From contig CAKAKS010000039.1 of NCBI GenBank assembly GCA_916700875.1, forward strand, positions 18,387,139 to 18,451,138: a DNA stretch of 64,000 nt. The letters are read 5' to 3'. Positions 50,636 to 63,273 of this stretch are shown here, piece after piece (within the stretch, counting starts at the first letter, position 1; every line of letters starts with the position of its first letter). Both the position numbers and the translations under genes were made by a program. The DNA comes from Sebastes aleutianus. Lineage: Eukaryota; Chordata; Actinopteri; Perciformes; Sebastidae. Below the pieces are notes generated by a model that saw only the letters and a program-made list of their open reading frames with translations, ran no database searches and was not told the origin of the DNA.

Positions 50636-50985
50636 CGGAGATGTTCGCTAGAGGAAAGAGGAAAACAACATAAAAAAGGATGTGCTCTCTTTCTCCTTTA
50701 AGGTCGTACCTATCAAAGGATGTTTTCTATTGCAAGACAGAACAAGAGTGTCGGGGACAATAATATAAACGCAATGTACCTTCTGGTGTGCATGTGTCCA
50801 GCTTGACATGTTCCTATACACGTACATCAAATTGTACACATATGGTGTAAATAGTTTATACTTCAAATTTGCTATTAAAGTTCCTCAAAGGAAATAAACT
50901 ATTGAATAAAAAGACATTAACAGCTACAGTATATGCTGAAAGAATTATAGGCATAGAAACATATTTGTGATCAAGTTTTGTTTGT
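49121..50985. other. Intergenic between fbxl22 and usp3, no gene recognised
   Basis: Contains a repeat fragment at about 49745-49825 (GAGGGTCGGGACCCCCAAGT), a (GT)n microsatellite at 50604-50633, and a purine-rich stretch at 50415-50455. No exon could be supported. Confidence 0.45.
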
Positions 50986-50993
50986 CTTTAATT

Positions 50994-51322
50994 TAGAGCT
51001 GCAACCAATGATCATTTTAAACATTAATGAAGTATTTCTCAGACTAATTGATTCATTGTTTGGTCTACATCAAAAAGGAGTGTGAGAGAGTCTGTGATAA
51101 AGTCTTCAAATTGTGTTTTTTTATGTCTGAAGAGCCATCTAAAATTCAAATATATTCAGCTTACTATTAGGGTGATAAGGACAAACGGTAAATGTTTACA
51201 TTTGAGAAGAAAGAATCATTAAATGGTTGGCATTTTTGCATCAAAAATGACTTCAATACTTTAGTTGATTATCAGAGTAGTTGCAAATTAATATTCTGTT
51301 GATCTACTTATCATTTCAGCCG
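50994..51322. mobile_element. Diverged hAT-type MITE downstream of usp3
   Basis: Starts TAGAGCTGCAACCAATGATC and ends TTATCATTTCAGCCGT, with interior similarity to 7851-8205 (AATTGATTCATTGTTTGGTC). Flanking 8-mers CTTTAATT and CTTTCCCT agree at only five positions, so the duplication is decayed or absent. Confidence 0.55.
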
Positions 51323-51462
51323 TCTTTCCCTTTGTCCTGCAGTTTGCTTTATCTTCTTCAGTATTTTTCAACTATAGTTCACAAATTTGAATCCTACGAC
51401 ACAAATAAACTCCACTAGGACTGTAAGGGAGATTGTTCCTCATGGTGGCATGATTCTAGGCC

Positions 51463-51468
51463 TTTATT
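51463..51468 (-). terminator. usp3: Possible poly(A) signal of usp3
   Basis: I saw no AATAAA on the minus strand closer to the usp3 stop codon (52397) than this one, about 930 bases downstream. A non-canonical signal closer to the stop cannot be excluded. Confidence 0.25.
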
Positions 51469-52396
51469 ATTCTGACTTTAGTAATTACAATAATGGGAGC
51501 TTCTGCCACTTTAAAAGATTACTAAAATAATAATAACATTAGCACCCAGTGGACAAAATACTTTAACTACATAAAATAGTAATGGTAGAATAAACAACCA
51601 TGTCTTCCTGTCTACGTATTGTCTGGCTGTAGTAATGGTTTAGTGGTGTTCAGAAAAAGGTGAATTTTAAGGTGTTTTTTTTCTCCCACAGATAAAAAAA
51701 CATCAAACATTTGAAAAAGATTTTTCATTGTATTTTGTCATGTTCACTTTATCTGATACATTTTAAAAGAGAATTTCACCGGGGCCTGTTTCTAAGCCCA
51801 TTTCAGATCAACATAATGTTAAATTATACTCCAGCATCAATACACACAAACGAAACAATTTAAGAATGATCATTTCTTTCACATTGGTTCTGGTCACGAA
51901 GTTATACCAACATTTCTAAAGCCCTAAGGATCACTTGTCAGTCAATAAATGCATTCTAGATCCTAAAATCTCCCCTAATGACTGGAAACAGTACTATGAG
52001 GTTCTCAAGAGGTTGAAATTACAAAAATTAGAAAAGCAATAAACTCCAAATATTGTTACAGTCGATTTCTTCAGTCTAGGCTAAATATTGGACCAACTGA
52101 GGTTTTCCAAGGCTACAGCTTTACTTCATTATTTTAAACAATCACCTTTGGAATCTATTACATACAGAGAAGTCTACCTCAACTGAGGAATAAAACATCG
52201 AGGAAATAAATGCAAATACTAACGAAATCTCAAGCAGCAAATTATACATGATGCTGTCATGCAGGTCATAAAAAAGAAAATAGTTGCACATACATTAAAC
52301 TTGGAAATTAACTATTTAAAATCAAGCACTGTGAGAAATGTGATTGAGGTGAAGCCAAAATGGAGTGAGGAGCTGGTCTGAGGCAGTCTGACAGAA

Positions 52397-52684
52397 TCAC
52401 TGTGCGACGGCTGGTATAGCTTGGCTGGCTTCCTCTGTTGCAGCCTGGTCTGAGGTATCCCTATCTGTCGCAGCCTGCATTGAAGCCGTGTTATGCAGAT
52501 CAGCCATGTCTTCACCCACATTTTCCAACGCAGCGTTATCTGGGGCCGCCACGTCCTCCTGGGTATTCATGTGTGAGGCTGGCACATCCATCAAAACCAT
52601 GTCTGTGGCAACCTTGTCCTGAGCAACTGCTTCTGAAGGGCCGCTGCCCGTGGCTGCTGTGTCCACAGCAGGCTTGTTCGTGGC
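52397..52684 (-). other. usp3: Ala/Asp/Thr-rich C-terminal extension of USP3
   Basis: This is the coding part of the last usp3 exon beyond the point where the human protein stops. It is open, in frame with the catalytic domain, and about 96 residues long. It is dominated by Ala, Asp, Thr, Gln, Glu and Val, with little aromatic content, and has loosely repeated pieces such as DKTATNK, QDKVATDM, DNAALEN and DRDTSDQAATEEA. It is predicted to be disordered and acidic. Its start coincides with a conserved ADK/SDK dipeptide context just before the human stop, suggesting stop loss followed by growth of a repetitive sequence. No known domain is recognised. Confidence 0.7.
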
Positions 52685-55600
52685 AGTCTTGTCTGCGGCC
52701 ACCTGTTCAGTCCTCTCCACGTAGAAGAGGATGTAGGCCTTGGCCTTCCTCACTGTGTCCTCATTGGTCAGAGTCACTGTGCTGTCGTTGAAGTGGTACC
52801 ACCGGCTCTCGTGGCTGCCATATGCTGTATAATGCCCCGATCCAACTCTGTGAACACAGACACATACATCACGTTCTGCTGTCTGGCTTCTTACAAGAAT
52901 ACATTTATTGCTGCTAACGTGAGAGGGACACATCCAGCTCAGCAGTGCAACATCGCCACTTAGAGGCCAGAGGTGAAACAGCACTTTGATTAACAGTTCT
53001 TGGCATATCTTAACGCATTTTCAAGGAGTCTCACTCTTATGCCTTTAAGCATTTAGTGGCTGCATGAATTTTTAAACTGCAGCTGTCCACAAGGCTTTTC
53101 TACAAAATTGCATCTGAATTGTTTATACAGCAACTGGGAGACTGACAGCCAACTGTGGTAGGCAGAGCTGGTCGGCAGATGATGTTTAGATTTGTATTTT
53201 TTTTTTCTTCTCCAGCTGTTAATTGTGCTACCATGGTGACAAAGGCACATCTCGTCTGAACACATGATCATCTGTCAGCTGGAGGGGAAAAAAAAAAAAA
53301 AACACCTATCGACCCTAAACAGTACTCACACAGACGATTAGTGCGCCTACGCAAGCGTGAGCCTGTTTATGCAGAATTGTTTTAAATACAGTAATAAGGT
53401 TTAAGCAGAAATGCATGTGTTTGGGAAGTAGTGAGCATACGACTAAATAAATGACACTTGGATCATACTGCACAAGTTGTGTTCAAGGTAACACAGGATG
53501 AGTAATTGATATATGAATGGTCATTTTGGAGGTGAAATATTCCCTTTAATGCCATTTACAATAATTCACTACATGTTTACAATCGGGTTGGAAAACTCAT
53601 TAAAATATACAATAAAAAAAACAGTGTATATGATGGAATAGTGACATTAGAACGTGCCAGAGGCCACCAAATTTGGGCTTTTACGGACAAAATATTGGCT
53701 ACTTTTCCCCACTGGCTGTCTATGCCATCTCCTTGTGGAAAGCCCTGGATATATGCAAGATGCTGCTGCAACACTCTAGATGCTGATAGTTCTCATTAAA
53801 ACAGCAAATTATAATCAAACAGAGGAAAATTGAACAAACGTTAATTTCAACTTTTGTGTGTTTACTTCATCTACTCACCCAGATCCATGATGCACTACGA
53901 CAGCAACAAGGTCGTACAGGCAGCTTCCTGGTAATGAAGTCTCTGGCTGCAAACATGAAAAGACAAGATTTCCTTTCTGGGATCTCAATTCCACCCAAAA
54001 CATCATGCTTCAAAGATTTACATCTTAAAAGGAGACACGTAGTATCCGGACATGTATGCAAGCTGGAGGTCTCACACACTAAAGTCTGAAAGGTTTCAGG
54101 TGAAAATGATGGTCCCAAAAAAAACCTTTGGCGGTTCCAGGATCAGTGTGACAGAGTTCACAGGTGTTTTATACACATGCACTACACAATAATCGAATAA
54201 AAACTGCATCAGCAGCGAATGTGCCCCGCACAGTCATGGAAACAAGTGAGGGCTTCCTACACGGCTGGCTGCAGATCTGTCACCATTAGAGGTGTCACCC
54301 AGTGATCCAAATAATAAATATTAAATGCACTACAGATGGTGGTACAGTAACAACACAGTTCATTGCCCTTTAAATATCCTCCTTAATTTAACATTTATAT
54401 TTCTTTATTCCTTTGAACATCAAAGTCTAATGATTATTTTCATTATTGGTTAATCTGTCAACAATTTTCTCGATTAATCCTTTTGTCTATAAAATGTTAG
54501 GAAACTGTGAAATATGCCCCCCACAATCTCCCAAAGCCCAATTTGATGTCTTCAAATGTCTTTTATCGTCCGACCAACAGTCCAAAACCCAAAGAAAACC
54601 AGCAAATCCTCACATTTGAGACCCTGAATTTTAAGCATTATTGCTCAAAAAAATCACTGATACAAAAATCAACTATCAAAATAGTATAGTAATAGTATCA
54701 AAATCTCTTACTAATTGACTGGTTCAGCTCTATTAGTGTGTGTGAACGATGACATTTTAAGACAATTCCCATCATTTTCCAGATGCAGTTTATCTTTGGT
54801 CGGCCAGCAGAGGCCAACGTTGATCTCTCTGGTTGACAACTCCCAAAACATGTTTTTTCTCTCTGGATATAAATCCATAATCAGCTGACTAACAGGAAAA
54901 TTCAATTTGAGTAAATCACCAGTTTGGTAAAGGAGCTATTGTAATTTTTGTATATAAAAAAACCTTCTATATCTTTATTTTAAATAGTGTATTCTTCATG
55001 CTGTCTGCGGCTCCTCTGTTTGTGCCCAACTTACAATGCAGCCATTTTAGTTCTCTATATTATCCATATATCATATTTCACAGGCATTACCAAGTCAGTT
55101 GTCTAGCATTTCGTTTGAGATCTTTCCATGGTGTGACTAGTGTCTTGCCTCCCTTTTGAAATTACCAAACCATACCCCTTCATTACAAAGGTTTTACTTT
55201 GGCAAAAGAACTGTAAGTTCTTGTGGTATTGTGATGTTTCCTACAAGTATGACACCAATAAAAACAAGCATGGAATCTTCCATAACAGTAGACACAGAAA
55301 AGCAGGGGTGGCTTATTAATAAAAGTCTTGTGAGGATGTTTATTTTTTTTTTGCAAAACTGCAGCTAATTTTCACAGATTCCTGAAGTGAAAGAGCACAG
55401 CTGGCATCTAACGGTTATTACTGTGTCACTAGTGTGGCCTACGAGCCACGACTGTTTCCTGAATAAACTGCTGCACTTCCATTTTTGTAAATGTATTATT
55501 GTTCATCATTTTTTATACTGATTTAAATGTATTTGTAAAATTTGCTCCTATGCCTTGTCTGAAAAATTATTTAAAAACTATATTATGAAATTCCATGATC

Positions 55601-58600
55601 AGCATTTCTTCGGTTTTGAGCTCACCTCAAGCAAGTAGCCCCTCATGTCCAGGTCTTTCAGTGGAAACTCCACATAGGTATCCACCTTGTTTCTCAGAAA
55701 GGCCGTCCAGTGGAACCTTTTTAGGTGCAGGCACAAAACCTAATAAATGAGGAAATAAAACCTCCAATTACACCCAAAACTACTATCATAGAATAAACTT
55801 TCAAATGAGTAAATTGTAATAAAAGAAATGAAAATGTCGGTCTCTACCTTTGGCAGCTTCTGGATCCAGAACTTCTTAGTGGATTTCTGTCGCTTTTTAC
55901 ACTTATGGCAATAGTACAGCTCCGTTTCATCAAGTTCTTCCAGGTCAGTGAAGCTACGTACGCAGTCTAAAACAAAAACAAATCAATAGAAAATGTCGTC
56001 ATTGATCTCAGCAGTACACAATTAGAAACTAATACTACCAAAAATTGTCTAATTAAGGCATTACCTCTGATAGAAGGAAACTTACCACGTAAGGTGCAGG
56101 TCGGCCCTGGCTCCTGGTCTTTACTTCTCTTTTGTCTGAACTGGCTGGGAATGTCCAAAGACAGATCTGAGTAAAAAAAAGAACGGACATAAATTCACAG
56201 TGCTTTAATGATATACCCCTAAGTAATGTGTGTTCACATTAAATACTGAGCCTTTCCTCAACTTGCTGTACGTGGCTATTCACTAACAAAGTTGCTGTCT
56301 CACCAAGAAATGGATCAAACTTCCGAGATTCAGTCCCACATATCAGGCAGTTGACTTCGTTCTGAAGTATGCCACCAAAATTGGATGTGACAACACTGGC
56401 CGTCCCATTTCTGTAAAGAATCAAAAAACAAACCATCAATAAACGAACATTCAAATCTTCTGGTGTTCAATCAGGGCATGATGCAAACATCATATTCTTC
56501 TTGTGGACCAGTAAATGTTACAGACTAGTAAATGCAATACAAAAGCATTTTATGATATGATCATTTGATCATTACAACTTCTAAAGGCCAAGAGTACAAA
56601 CTTAAAACTAGACTGCTTTTAAAAAAGAAAATAAGCAGACACATTAAACCAAAATGCTATAATAAAATGGGATATTGGAACAACAACAAGAAAGCAGACA
56701 CTTTCGGAAGACATATCATGGATGACAGCATGTCTACAATGCTAAATGTGTCTACTTTGTCAGTATAAAATCAATTGAAAAACAGGAGAAACACATAAAA
56801 CATAATTGTAAGTTTATATGGGCTTACATGCAGCATTTGCCCTCTGCAGTGGAGAGGCGGACCCCATCCTGAGGTGAGACTGGGTGAGATGCCCCGTTGC
56901 GACTGTACTGGAGCTCCCTGTGGAGGTGGTCCAGCAGGTAACGCATGAACTCATGTGCATCCTGCTGCTGATAGCCCCTGGACACAAAAAACACAGTTAC
57001 TGTAATAACTCACAATTGTTCCAGTCTGTGATGCATACTGTCTCTTCCATTATATCTTGACTACAATATGCTTCAAACAAATTGACTGAAAACAGAAGTG
57101 AAAAGGAAACGGTTTACTGCTCAGCATGAGGAGCTTAATTCTGGCAAATTCTTCTGTGCAATGTTGGCATACCTGAAGCTTGGCATGATTTTCCATATAG
57201 CATAAAATAAGGAGTCTGGACTGAAGGCCGTCTGGCTTCCTTGCCACAGGGAACACAGGGTTTTCCTGAACTCCTCCACCAAAGACCTGTTCAACATAAA
57301 GCAACCCTGTTACACAACCTGGGACAATCAACATCTAAAGCCTGCCTAAAAGAAAAAAGTTTACGGAATACTTTTCAATACTTGACACACAAACACATAC
57401 CCAAACTTCATTTCTGTACTATTTAGTGTGCGTCTTTCCAGACTTTCTCTGCAGCAGGATTAAGATAAATACTGCTATTAGGAGCCTCATGAGAAAAGAT
57501 TTCTGAGACGGTCATCTTCCATGATCACTCACAGTCACAAGAAACAATTTTGTCAATTTTATACTTGCTGAAAATGATTATTAGATCAATACACTCAGCC
57601 CATAAATCCTCCCTCCTACAGAAGAGGACCTTACACACTGTTGTCCCCTTGGCTTCGGGTGTGGTACATCCTTCTTCCTGCCGTCTTACCACTGCGTAGA
57701 GCCACTGCAGGCAGCTCCTTGAAATAACAGCTGAACTGCTCGATGTTGCTGTCAAAGAAACACATTTTGTTAGAACACCCGCCCCTATCACATCACACTT
57801 TTCCGTAAGAAAAACAGACATCAGCCTTGATTACCGTGTGACTACCAGTGGTTAATTCAACATAGATAACGAATTACAGGCCTTGCTGACCTTGATGTGA
57901 ACGGGTGAACGACCTGACTGTAGATACTTGTTATCAGACTGGTGCTACCACTGTGACTCCAAGATAACTTGTATTACAGCTAGAGTAATATGGTTAGTAA
58001 TAGGAAGAGAGAATAGGACGATGACTGATTTGCACACTATTGATTTTTGTATTAATATAATTTCTAAATGATTTTTGGTATGCATGTATATATAAATGCA
58101 TTTGCCTACGTGTAGGTGTATATATGGATATGGATATTTCTGTATTGCAATGTGCATGTTGATATATACATATAATATTATTATTCTCATTTAAATATTT
58201 CTACTTGTGTATATAATCTCTTTTGTTTCTTGTATATGTATATTTATGTTTATCTGTATGGATGTGTTGTTTTTTTTGTTTTGTTGTTTTTTTATTCCCC
58301 TTATCTACAACTACTTGCTTATTTATATTTAATGCTATGTTTGTTACGTTTCTCTTTTTACTGAGAATGTTGTGTTATCGGGGATGGGAGGGACGGTGTT
58401 TGTGGATGTTTGTTCTGTTTATTCAAAATGAACAAAAAGCCAATAAACATAATGTGAAAACAAGATGATACAAAGAGGATTCATTGCAGATAAATCAAGT
58501 CTGTGTTACATTATTGCTCACCCTCATGCAAATATGTTGGTTGTTTCGATTTACTGATGAATTGAATTATTTATTGACTTTAAGGGGGAAGCCGAGGTTG

Positions 58601-61600
58601 ATATGCAAAGATAATATAAATACAACAACTATACATTCCATATTATATACAACTAGAAATTCACAGCCATGTTTCTGATTTTATCACCATACTGAAATGA
58701 ATGGAAACTAATGGCTGCCTGTGAAGTAGGAAAACAGATCATGTTTATTTAAAAAAAATCTATGGAATGCGTTGGTAAATGGTCGGCAGTAATATAAAAT
58801 GTACTCAATATGAAGAAAATGTAAAAACACCAGTCCTGGAAAAATGTCTCTTTGCTGGGAAATCTGTCCTTTGACTGTGTCTTGTTTCCAAGCAGCCTGT
58901 GTAATTCCCCTGACTGTGCCCCAGACTGTATTAATAAAGGATGACTGGTCGTGGGGCCCTGGGTCTACAGGGGCAGAGCTACTGAACCATGCTGCAAACT
59001 CAGTTTACCACCCACATACTCCATCTTCAGTGCAGAGCCTTACCTGAGGGACTGCAGAATGGCATTCATGAAGCACGTGTTGCCCAAGTTCCTCAGGCCT
59101 GTAGCACCTAAAGCCGCCCCGTCCTGACAGAGACAAGTGAAATGCATAAAGATGTGTATATACTGTAAATATATATATGTATACAGTATATTTCAAAGAT
59201 GCCTTAGGAAAAATCATGACTAAAAAGCAAGTTTTAAGCTAACATTTAAAGATATTGCGGTAGTCACTTGGTGTGAATCTCTATAAAGGCTGCTGTGACT
59301 CATTTAATTGGAGCCCAGTGTGAACAAAGACTTGTGAAAGGAAAATTTGAGTTAAGTTTGAGCCGTAGTACAGTCTTTTGTGCCAGAACACAACTATGGA
59401 GTGGCTGCAACTTACTGCTTTTTCTTTCAAAAGAAATCAATCATAATATTTTCAGCCACTTACATTGTCTTTCAACAACTTGCTGTCTGAAGCTGGGCTT
59501 TCCAGAAGTTTTCTTTTCCTCTGTCTGTCACCCATCATTGCTGGACTGTAAGAGGGAAAACATTGTAGGTGTAGTGATGATAGAGTAAAGCAATGAGACA
59601 AAATGACATATTTATCATATTATTTCAAGACTTCATTCTTGAGATTTGTACTTACTTTTCTAAACTCTGCAGATGTTCCCTCACCTTCTGCACCTGCCCG
59701 AGTTTGGTGTCATTGACAACAAAGTCATCACATCTGTAACTAAAAAATCCACATTAGTCAAGACATTGGTCATTTTGGACCCATTAAAACTTTGCATAAG
59801 AAGCACAGTATCATAAATATATTACATTGTGTTTCAGTTTGGTAGCATGTAACATTTAAGTTGAGTGATTTTCATCAAATATTTCTCAATATAGTTCATA
59901 AAATTCAGATCACTGCGTTTGGCTTGTAATTAACATGTGATCATTTGTGGCATGTAACCAGAAGAATGTCGGATCACTTACAAAGTACCTGATAAGCTTC
60001 AATACATTACTTAAGAGGATATAAAGAAACATTTGGTTCTTATTACCACAAGATAACCATCCTTTGACTGTTTTTATGACTGTACTGTTGCAGGGTCCCA
60101 CAGTGAGTCACAGATTGTAGACGTAGATATGTTGGTCATGAAGGACACTCACCAAAACACGCTGTAGTTGCTGCAGTCCATGCAGACAGAATGATGGGAT
60201 TTCTCTTTCTCCTGTTTCTCGCCCTTCTTTTGATTAATGCCAACGACTTGACTCTCTTCAAAGTGTTTCTTTGCATGTCCATTGACATATCTATATAGAA
60301 AGAGATTACTTTATTACACACAACATATGGAACTACCAGAAAATAATCTAATATTTATTGCTGGCCTAAATTATGCTGACAAATTTTATCAAAAGAATCT
60401 GCCCAGAAAAATAGATATTGCAGTTTTCCTCTTGAGAACAACTACGGTGCTCCTCATCGACCAGAGCATCTGTTGTTATGAAAGAAAAATCCCTGATGAT
60501 CTTTGAAAGTTGTTAAACACAACATGCTAATGTTTTGACAGTATTTCAAGAATCCTCAAAGATTATTCTTACCATCTGGATAAAAAAATTGTCTGTCAGC
60601 TGCACAATAAAAACGATTATAACCCATTTGCTAAGCTCAGACAACATTACATTCCCTTGTCCAAACAATAATGGTAACTTGAAATGACACAGTTCCTTGT
60701 TTGATTAGATTAGCAGAGTATTTGAAGATTCTGGAAATACCTCAAAAACAGTGTTAAGTCTTGTTTAATCACCTATGTTTTTCAAAGATTGTCAAAGAAT
60801 AGGACAGAATTTTAGCGCTGTAACTTAAATGACAGAAACTGGGGCTATATTATTGCCAAATAGGTGCATTTGCTTTTTGCTTCAATAATAAATCCTCTGC
60901 CTCCTACTCCTGCTACTCTGAGCTGATGAACCAGATGCATTCACGGTCAGTATGTAGTGTCCGTCGTCTGACTATAGATTGATAACATGCCGCTGATACG
61001 CCAAAACGAACAAAATGGGTCAATTATTTGTATTTATTACTTAAAGGCTACATTCCTCTGTTTTTTGTAATGTTCAAATGTTTTTAATAAAAGAGTACGT
61101 GTTGAATTACATGGGATTTATTGTTGTTGTTTTTTACCGTGGTATCGAATTGGTATCGAGAATCGTGGAAATTCACTGGTATTGTTATCGACTACTAGAT
61201 TTCTGGTAATCGTGACATCCCTAGATCTGTAGACTAAAATCCTTAACTTATGTATTGCAACCCTTACATGGTTGTATAATTAAAAAACGGTCACCAAAAG
61301 CAAAGGGACTGAGACTCACCAGAGTATTAGCTACTTAAAGGTCCCATATTATAAAAAAGTGAGATTTTCAAGTTGTTTTATTATAAAGCAGGCTTATGTC
61401 CTATATAAATACAGTGAATGTATTGAAAAACTCAATCCACAGGGAAATACACACAGCCCGTATTCAGAAACTTTGCATTTGAAACAAGCAGTCATGATTT
61501 CTGCCCATTCGTGATGTCACGAATATACAATATTTAGACCCTTGATGCAGTTTTAGTCGTAAACATTGTAAATGTGTCCCAGTTTATTTCCTGTTGCAGT

Positions 61601-62876
61601 GTATGTAAATGTCATCAGCTGACAGGAAGTACACATGGACCCAAGCTGTTGCCTAGCAACGCAATTCTATTGCAATTCCGTCAAAATGCGCTAAAACGGA
61701 GCGTTTCAGACACAGGGGTAAATACAGGCATATTCAGGCTGACAGTATGAGGAAAATAACGTTTTTTTTTAACATTACAGCATGTAAACATGTTCTAGTA
61801 GAAACACAAAATACAAGTATGAACCTGAAAATTTGCATAATATGGGACCTTTAAGTGTAGTATGTTTGCTACTCTGACTATAGCTTTAGTTGTGAACATG
61901 AACGACAACAAACCTACCTTCCACAATGGACCATCAGACAGGTAAGGCAAATCCATGGACTTTTATTGGACCTACAAACTGGAGATAAAAGATGAAGTCT
62001 AAATTAAGAAGAGTACAGTTTAACAGGACAATGTATTGCTGTGATTTTTCTTTTGAAATGACTATTCCTTCATGTGTTCATTGTGATCTGCCCTTGTGAT
62101 AGCTGTTGTGTTGACTTGTAATCAAAATCTTGGGAGTTTACATTTCATTTTTGTAAAGAATTTTTTCCTAATTTCTTCATATGTGATATACATTGTAGCA
62201 GGAAATGTTGCTCTGCCTCCACCTGTCTATCTGGACAGAGCTGTCTCTCTCTCTACCTGTCTCTCTGTCTCCACTTGTCTCTGTGGACAGAGCTGACACA
62301 GCCTGTCTTCTCTAGGCAGCCAGGTCTGTCTCTCTCTCTCTACCTGTCTCTCTGTCTCTGTGGACAGAGCTGACACAGCCTGTCTTCTCTAGGCAGCCAG
62401 GTCTGTCTCTCTCTCTCTACCTGTCTCTCTGTCTCTGTGGACAGAGCTGACACAGCCTGTCTTCTCTAGGCAGCCAGGTCTGTCTCTCTCTCTCTACCTG
62501 TCTCTCTGTCTCTGTGGACAGAGCTGACACAGCCTTGTCTTCTCTAGGCAGCCAGGTCTGTCTCTCTCTCTCTACCTGTCTCTCTGTCTCCACCTGTCTC
62601 TGTGGACAGAGCTGCCACAGCCTGTCTTCCACTAGGGCAGCCAGGTCTCCCTGTGTCGGCCAGTCTCTATGGCCAGGCTCTATCTAACATTAGCTGTGTG
62701 GCAGTATATCAGGAAAGGCTGGGATCCTAAATGATTGCAAAGAAACACCTGTAATGTATGCATCCATTAAAGTCTATCTTACCGCTGCAGCACCAGGAGG
62801 ACGGAGCACCGTTACCAGGGAACCGGGAGGTCTCAGCAGGACAGCTCACGTTTGAGTTCAGATGAGGACACTCCAT
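52397..62876 (-). CDS. usp3: Ubiquitin carboxyl-terminal hydrolase 3, 15 coding exons
   Basis: Exons on the minus strand, in order: 62783-62876, 61918-61978, 60153-60290, 59656-59739, 59464-59545, 59044-59123, 57635-57748, 57173-57286, 56828-56977, 56304-56410, 56086-56166, 55848-55966, 55626-55739, 53879-53946, 52397-52847. All junctions are GT-AG with consistent phase; total 1857 nt, 618 residues. Residues 1 to about 100 form a zinc-finger UBP domain (C33, C42, C45, C50, H57, H61 among its Cys/His). The USP fold begins at GLRNLGNTC with catalytic Cys170; the His box GSGHYTAY gives His474, with N489/D490 after it. CxxC pairs C327/C330 and C388/C391 form the structural zinc site. USP3 removes ubiquitin from H2A and H2B in the nucleus, acting in the DNA-damage response and cell cycle. 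Human USP3 is 520 residues and ends soon after the FYVE-containing stretch; here residues 523-618 are extra. Confidence 0.97.
54429..54735. mobile_element. hAT-type MITE in a usp3 intron
   Basis: Begins within GATTATTTTCATTATTGGTT and ends ACTAATTGACTGGTTCAGCT, following the family pattern including TCTCCCAAAGCCCAATTTGA. The left terminus is eroded. It lies in the intron between 53947 and 55625. Confidence 0.6.
60950..61215. repeat. Dispersed repeat in usp3 intron 2
   Basis: The right part ATCGAATTGGTATCGAGAAT followed by TAATCGTGACATCCCTA resembles a common fish repeat terminus. Left boundary is unclear. Confidence 0.4.
61339..61850. mobile_element. piggyBac-like MITE, copy 2, in usp3 intron 2
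   Basis: Termini AGGTCCCATATTAT and ATAATATGGGACCT are inverted copies and TTAA flanks both sides (61335-61338 and 61851-61854). The right interior is the complement of the left interior of the 30226-30707 copy. It is non-coding. Confidence 0.85.
62215..62650. repeat. 77-base minisatellite in usp3 intron 1
   Basis: Five copies of a unit containing GGACAGAGCTGACACAGCCT, GTCTTCTCTAGGCAGCCAGG and (TC)n tracts. The GCAGCC landmark recurs at 62316, 62393, 62470, 62548 and 62637, so periods are 77, 77, 78 and 89 bases. On the usp3 transcript strand the array is purine-rich (GAGAGAGAGACAG). Confidence 0.95.
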
Positions 62877-63237
62877 CAGTCCACAGTTGTAGTAGTAAGT
62901 CAGCTAATGTTAGCCAACACCTACAACACCAACCAGGAACAAGGCAGCTCTAACAATAGTCAGCCAGTTAACCTGTATCCTAGATACTAGCTAGCTAACG
63001 TTAGCCGACCAACTACTTCTGCTCAAGAACGCACGTTTTTCTGTCTTTTCCTGTCTTTTCAACACCGTTTGACTATATTTCTCGCATCATTTCAGTAGTA
63101 ACAGCAGTTTACAGAACATAAAAGGTAACGCCGGTTCCACCCGGACATGTTGTAAGTTAAAATAGAAAGCTTTGGTGTGTATAAGGTACTAAAGATCACT
63201 GCTGGCGTTTGCCACAAACAAATGGAAATACCTTACA

Positions 63238-63249
63238 GGAAGTGACGTC
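63238..63249. promoter_or_regulatory. usp3: Composite ETS/CRE-like site upstream of usp3
   Basis: GGAAGTGACGTC joins an ETS core (GGAAGT) to a CRE-type TGACGTC with no spacer, about 360 bases upstream of the usp3 start codon. This arrangement is common in housekeeping promoters. Inverted CCAAT boxes were not evaluated beyond a direct ACCAAT at about 63281. The transcription start is not visible. Confidence 0.4.
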
Positions 63250-63273
63250 GTTCTCTGCCGGCTCGGCCGTTTG

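Noticed and set aside
52438..52791. 117-codon plus-strand open frame rich in Pro, Cys and Leu
   Set aside because: Antisense of the usp3 last exon; its repetitiveness mirrors the repetitive USP3 tail.
62417..62632. Repetitive minus-strand open frame with ERQVERERQTWLPRED units
   Set aside because: It is the translation of the 77-base minisatellite in an intron.
62215..62650. CRISPR-like regular repeats
   Set aside because: Units are contiguous without unique spacers and the DNA is eukaryotic.
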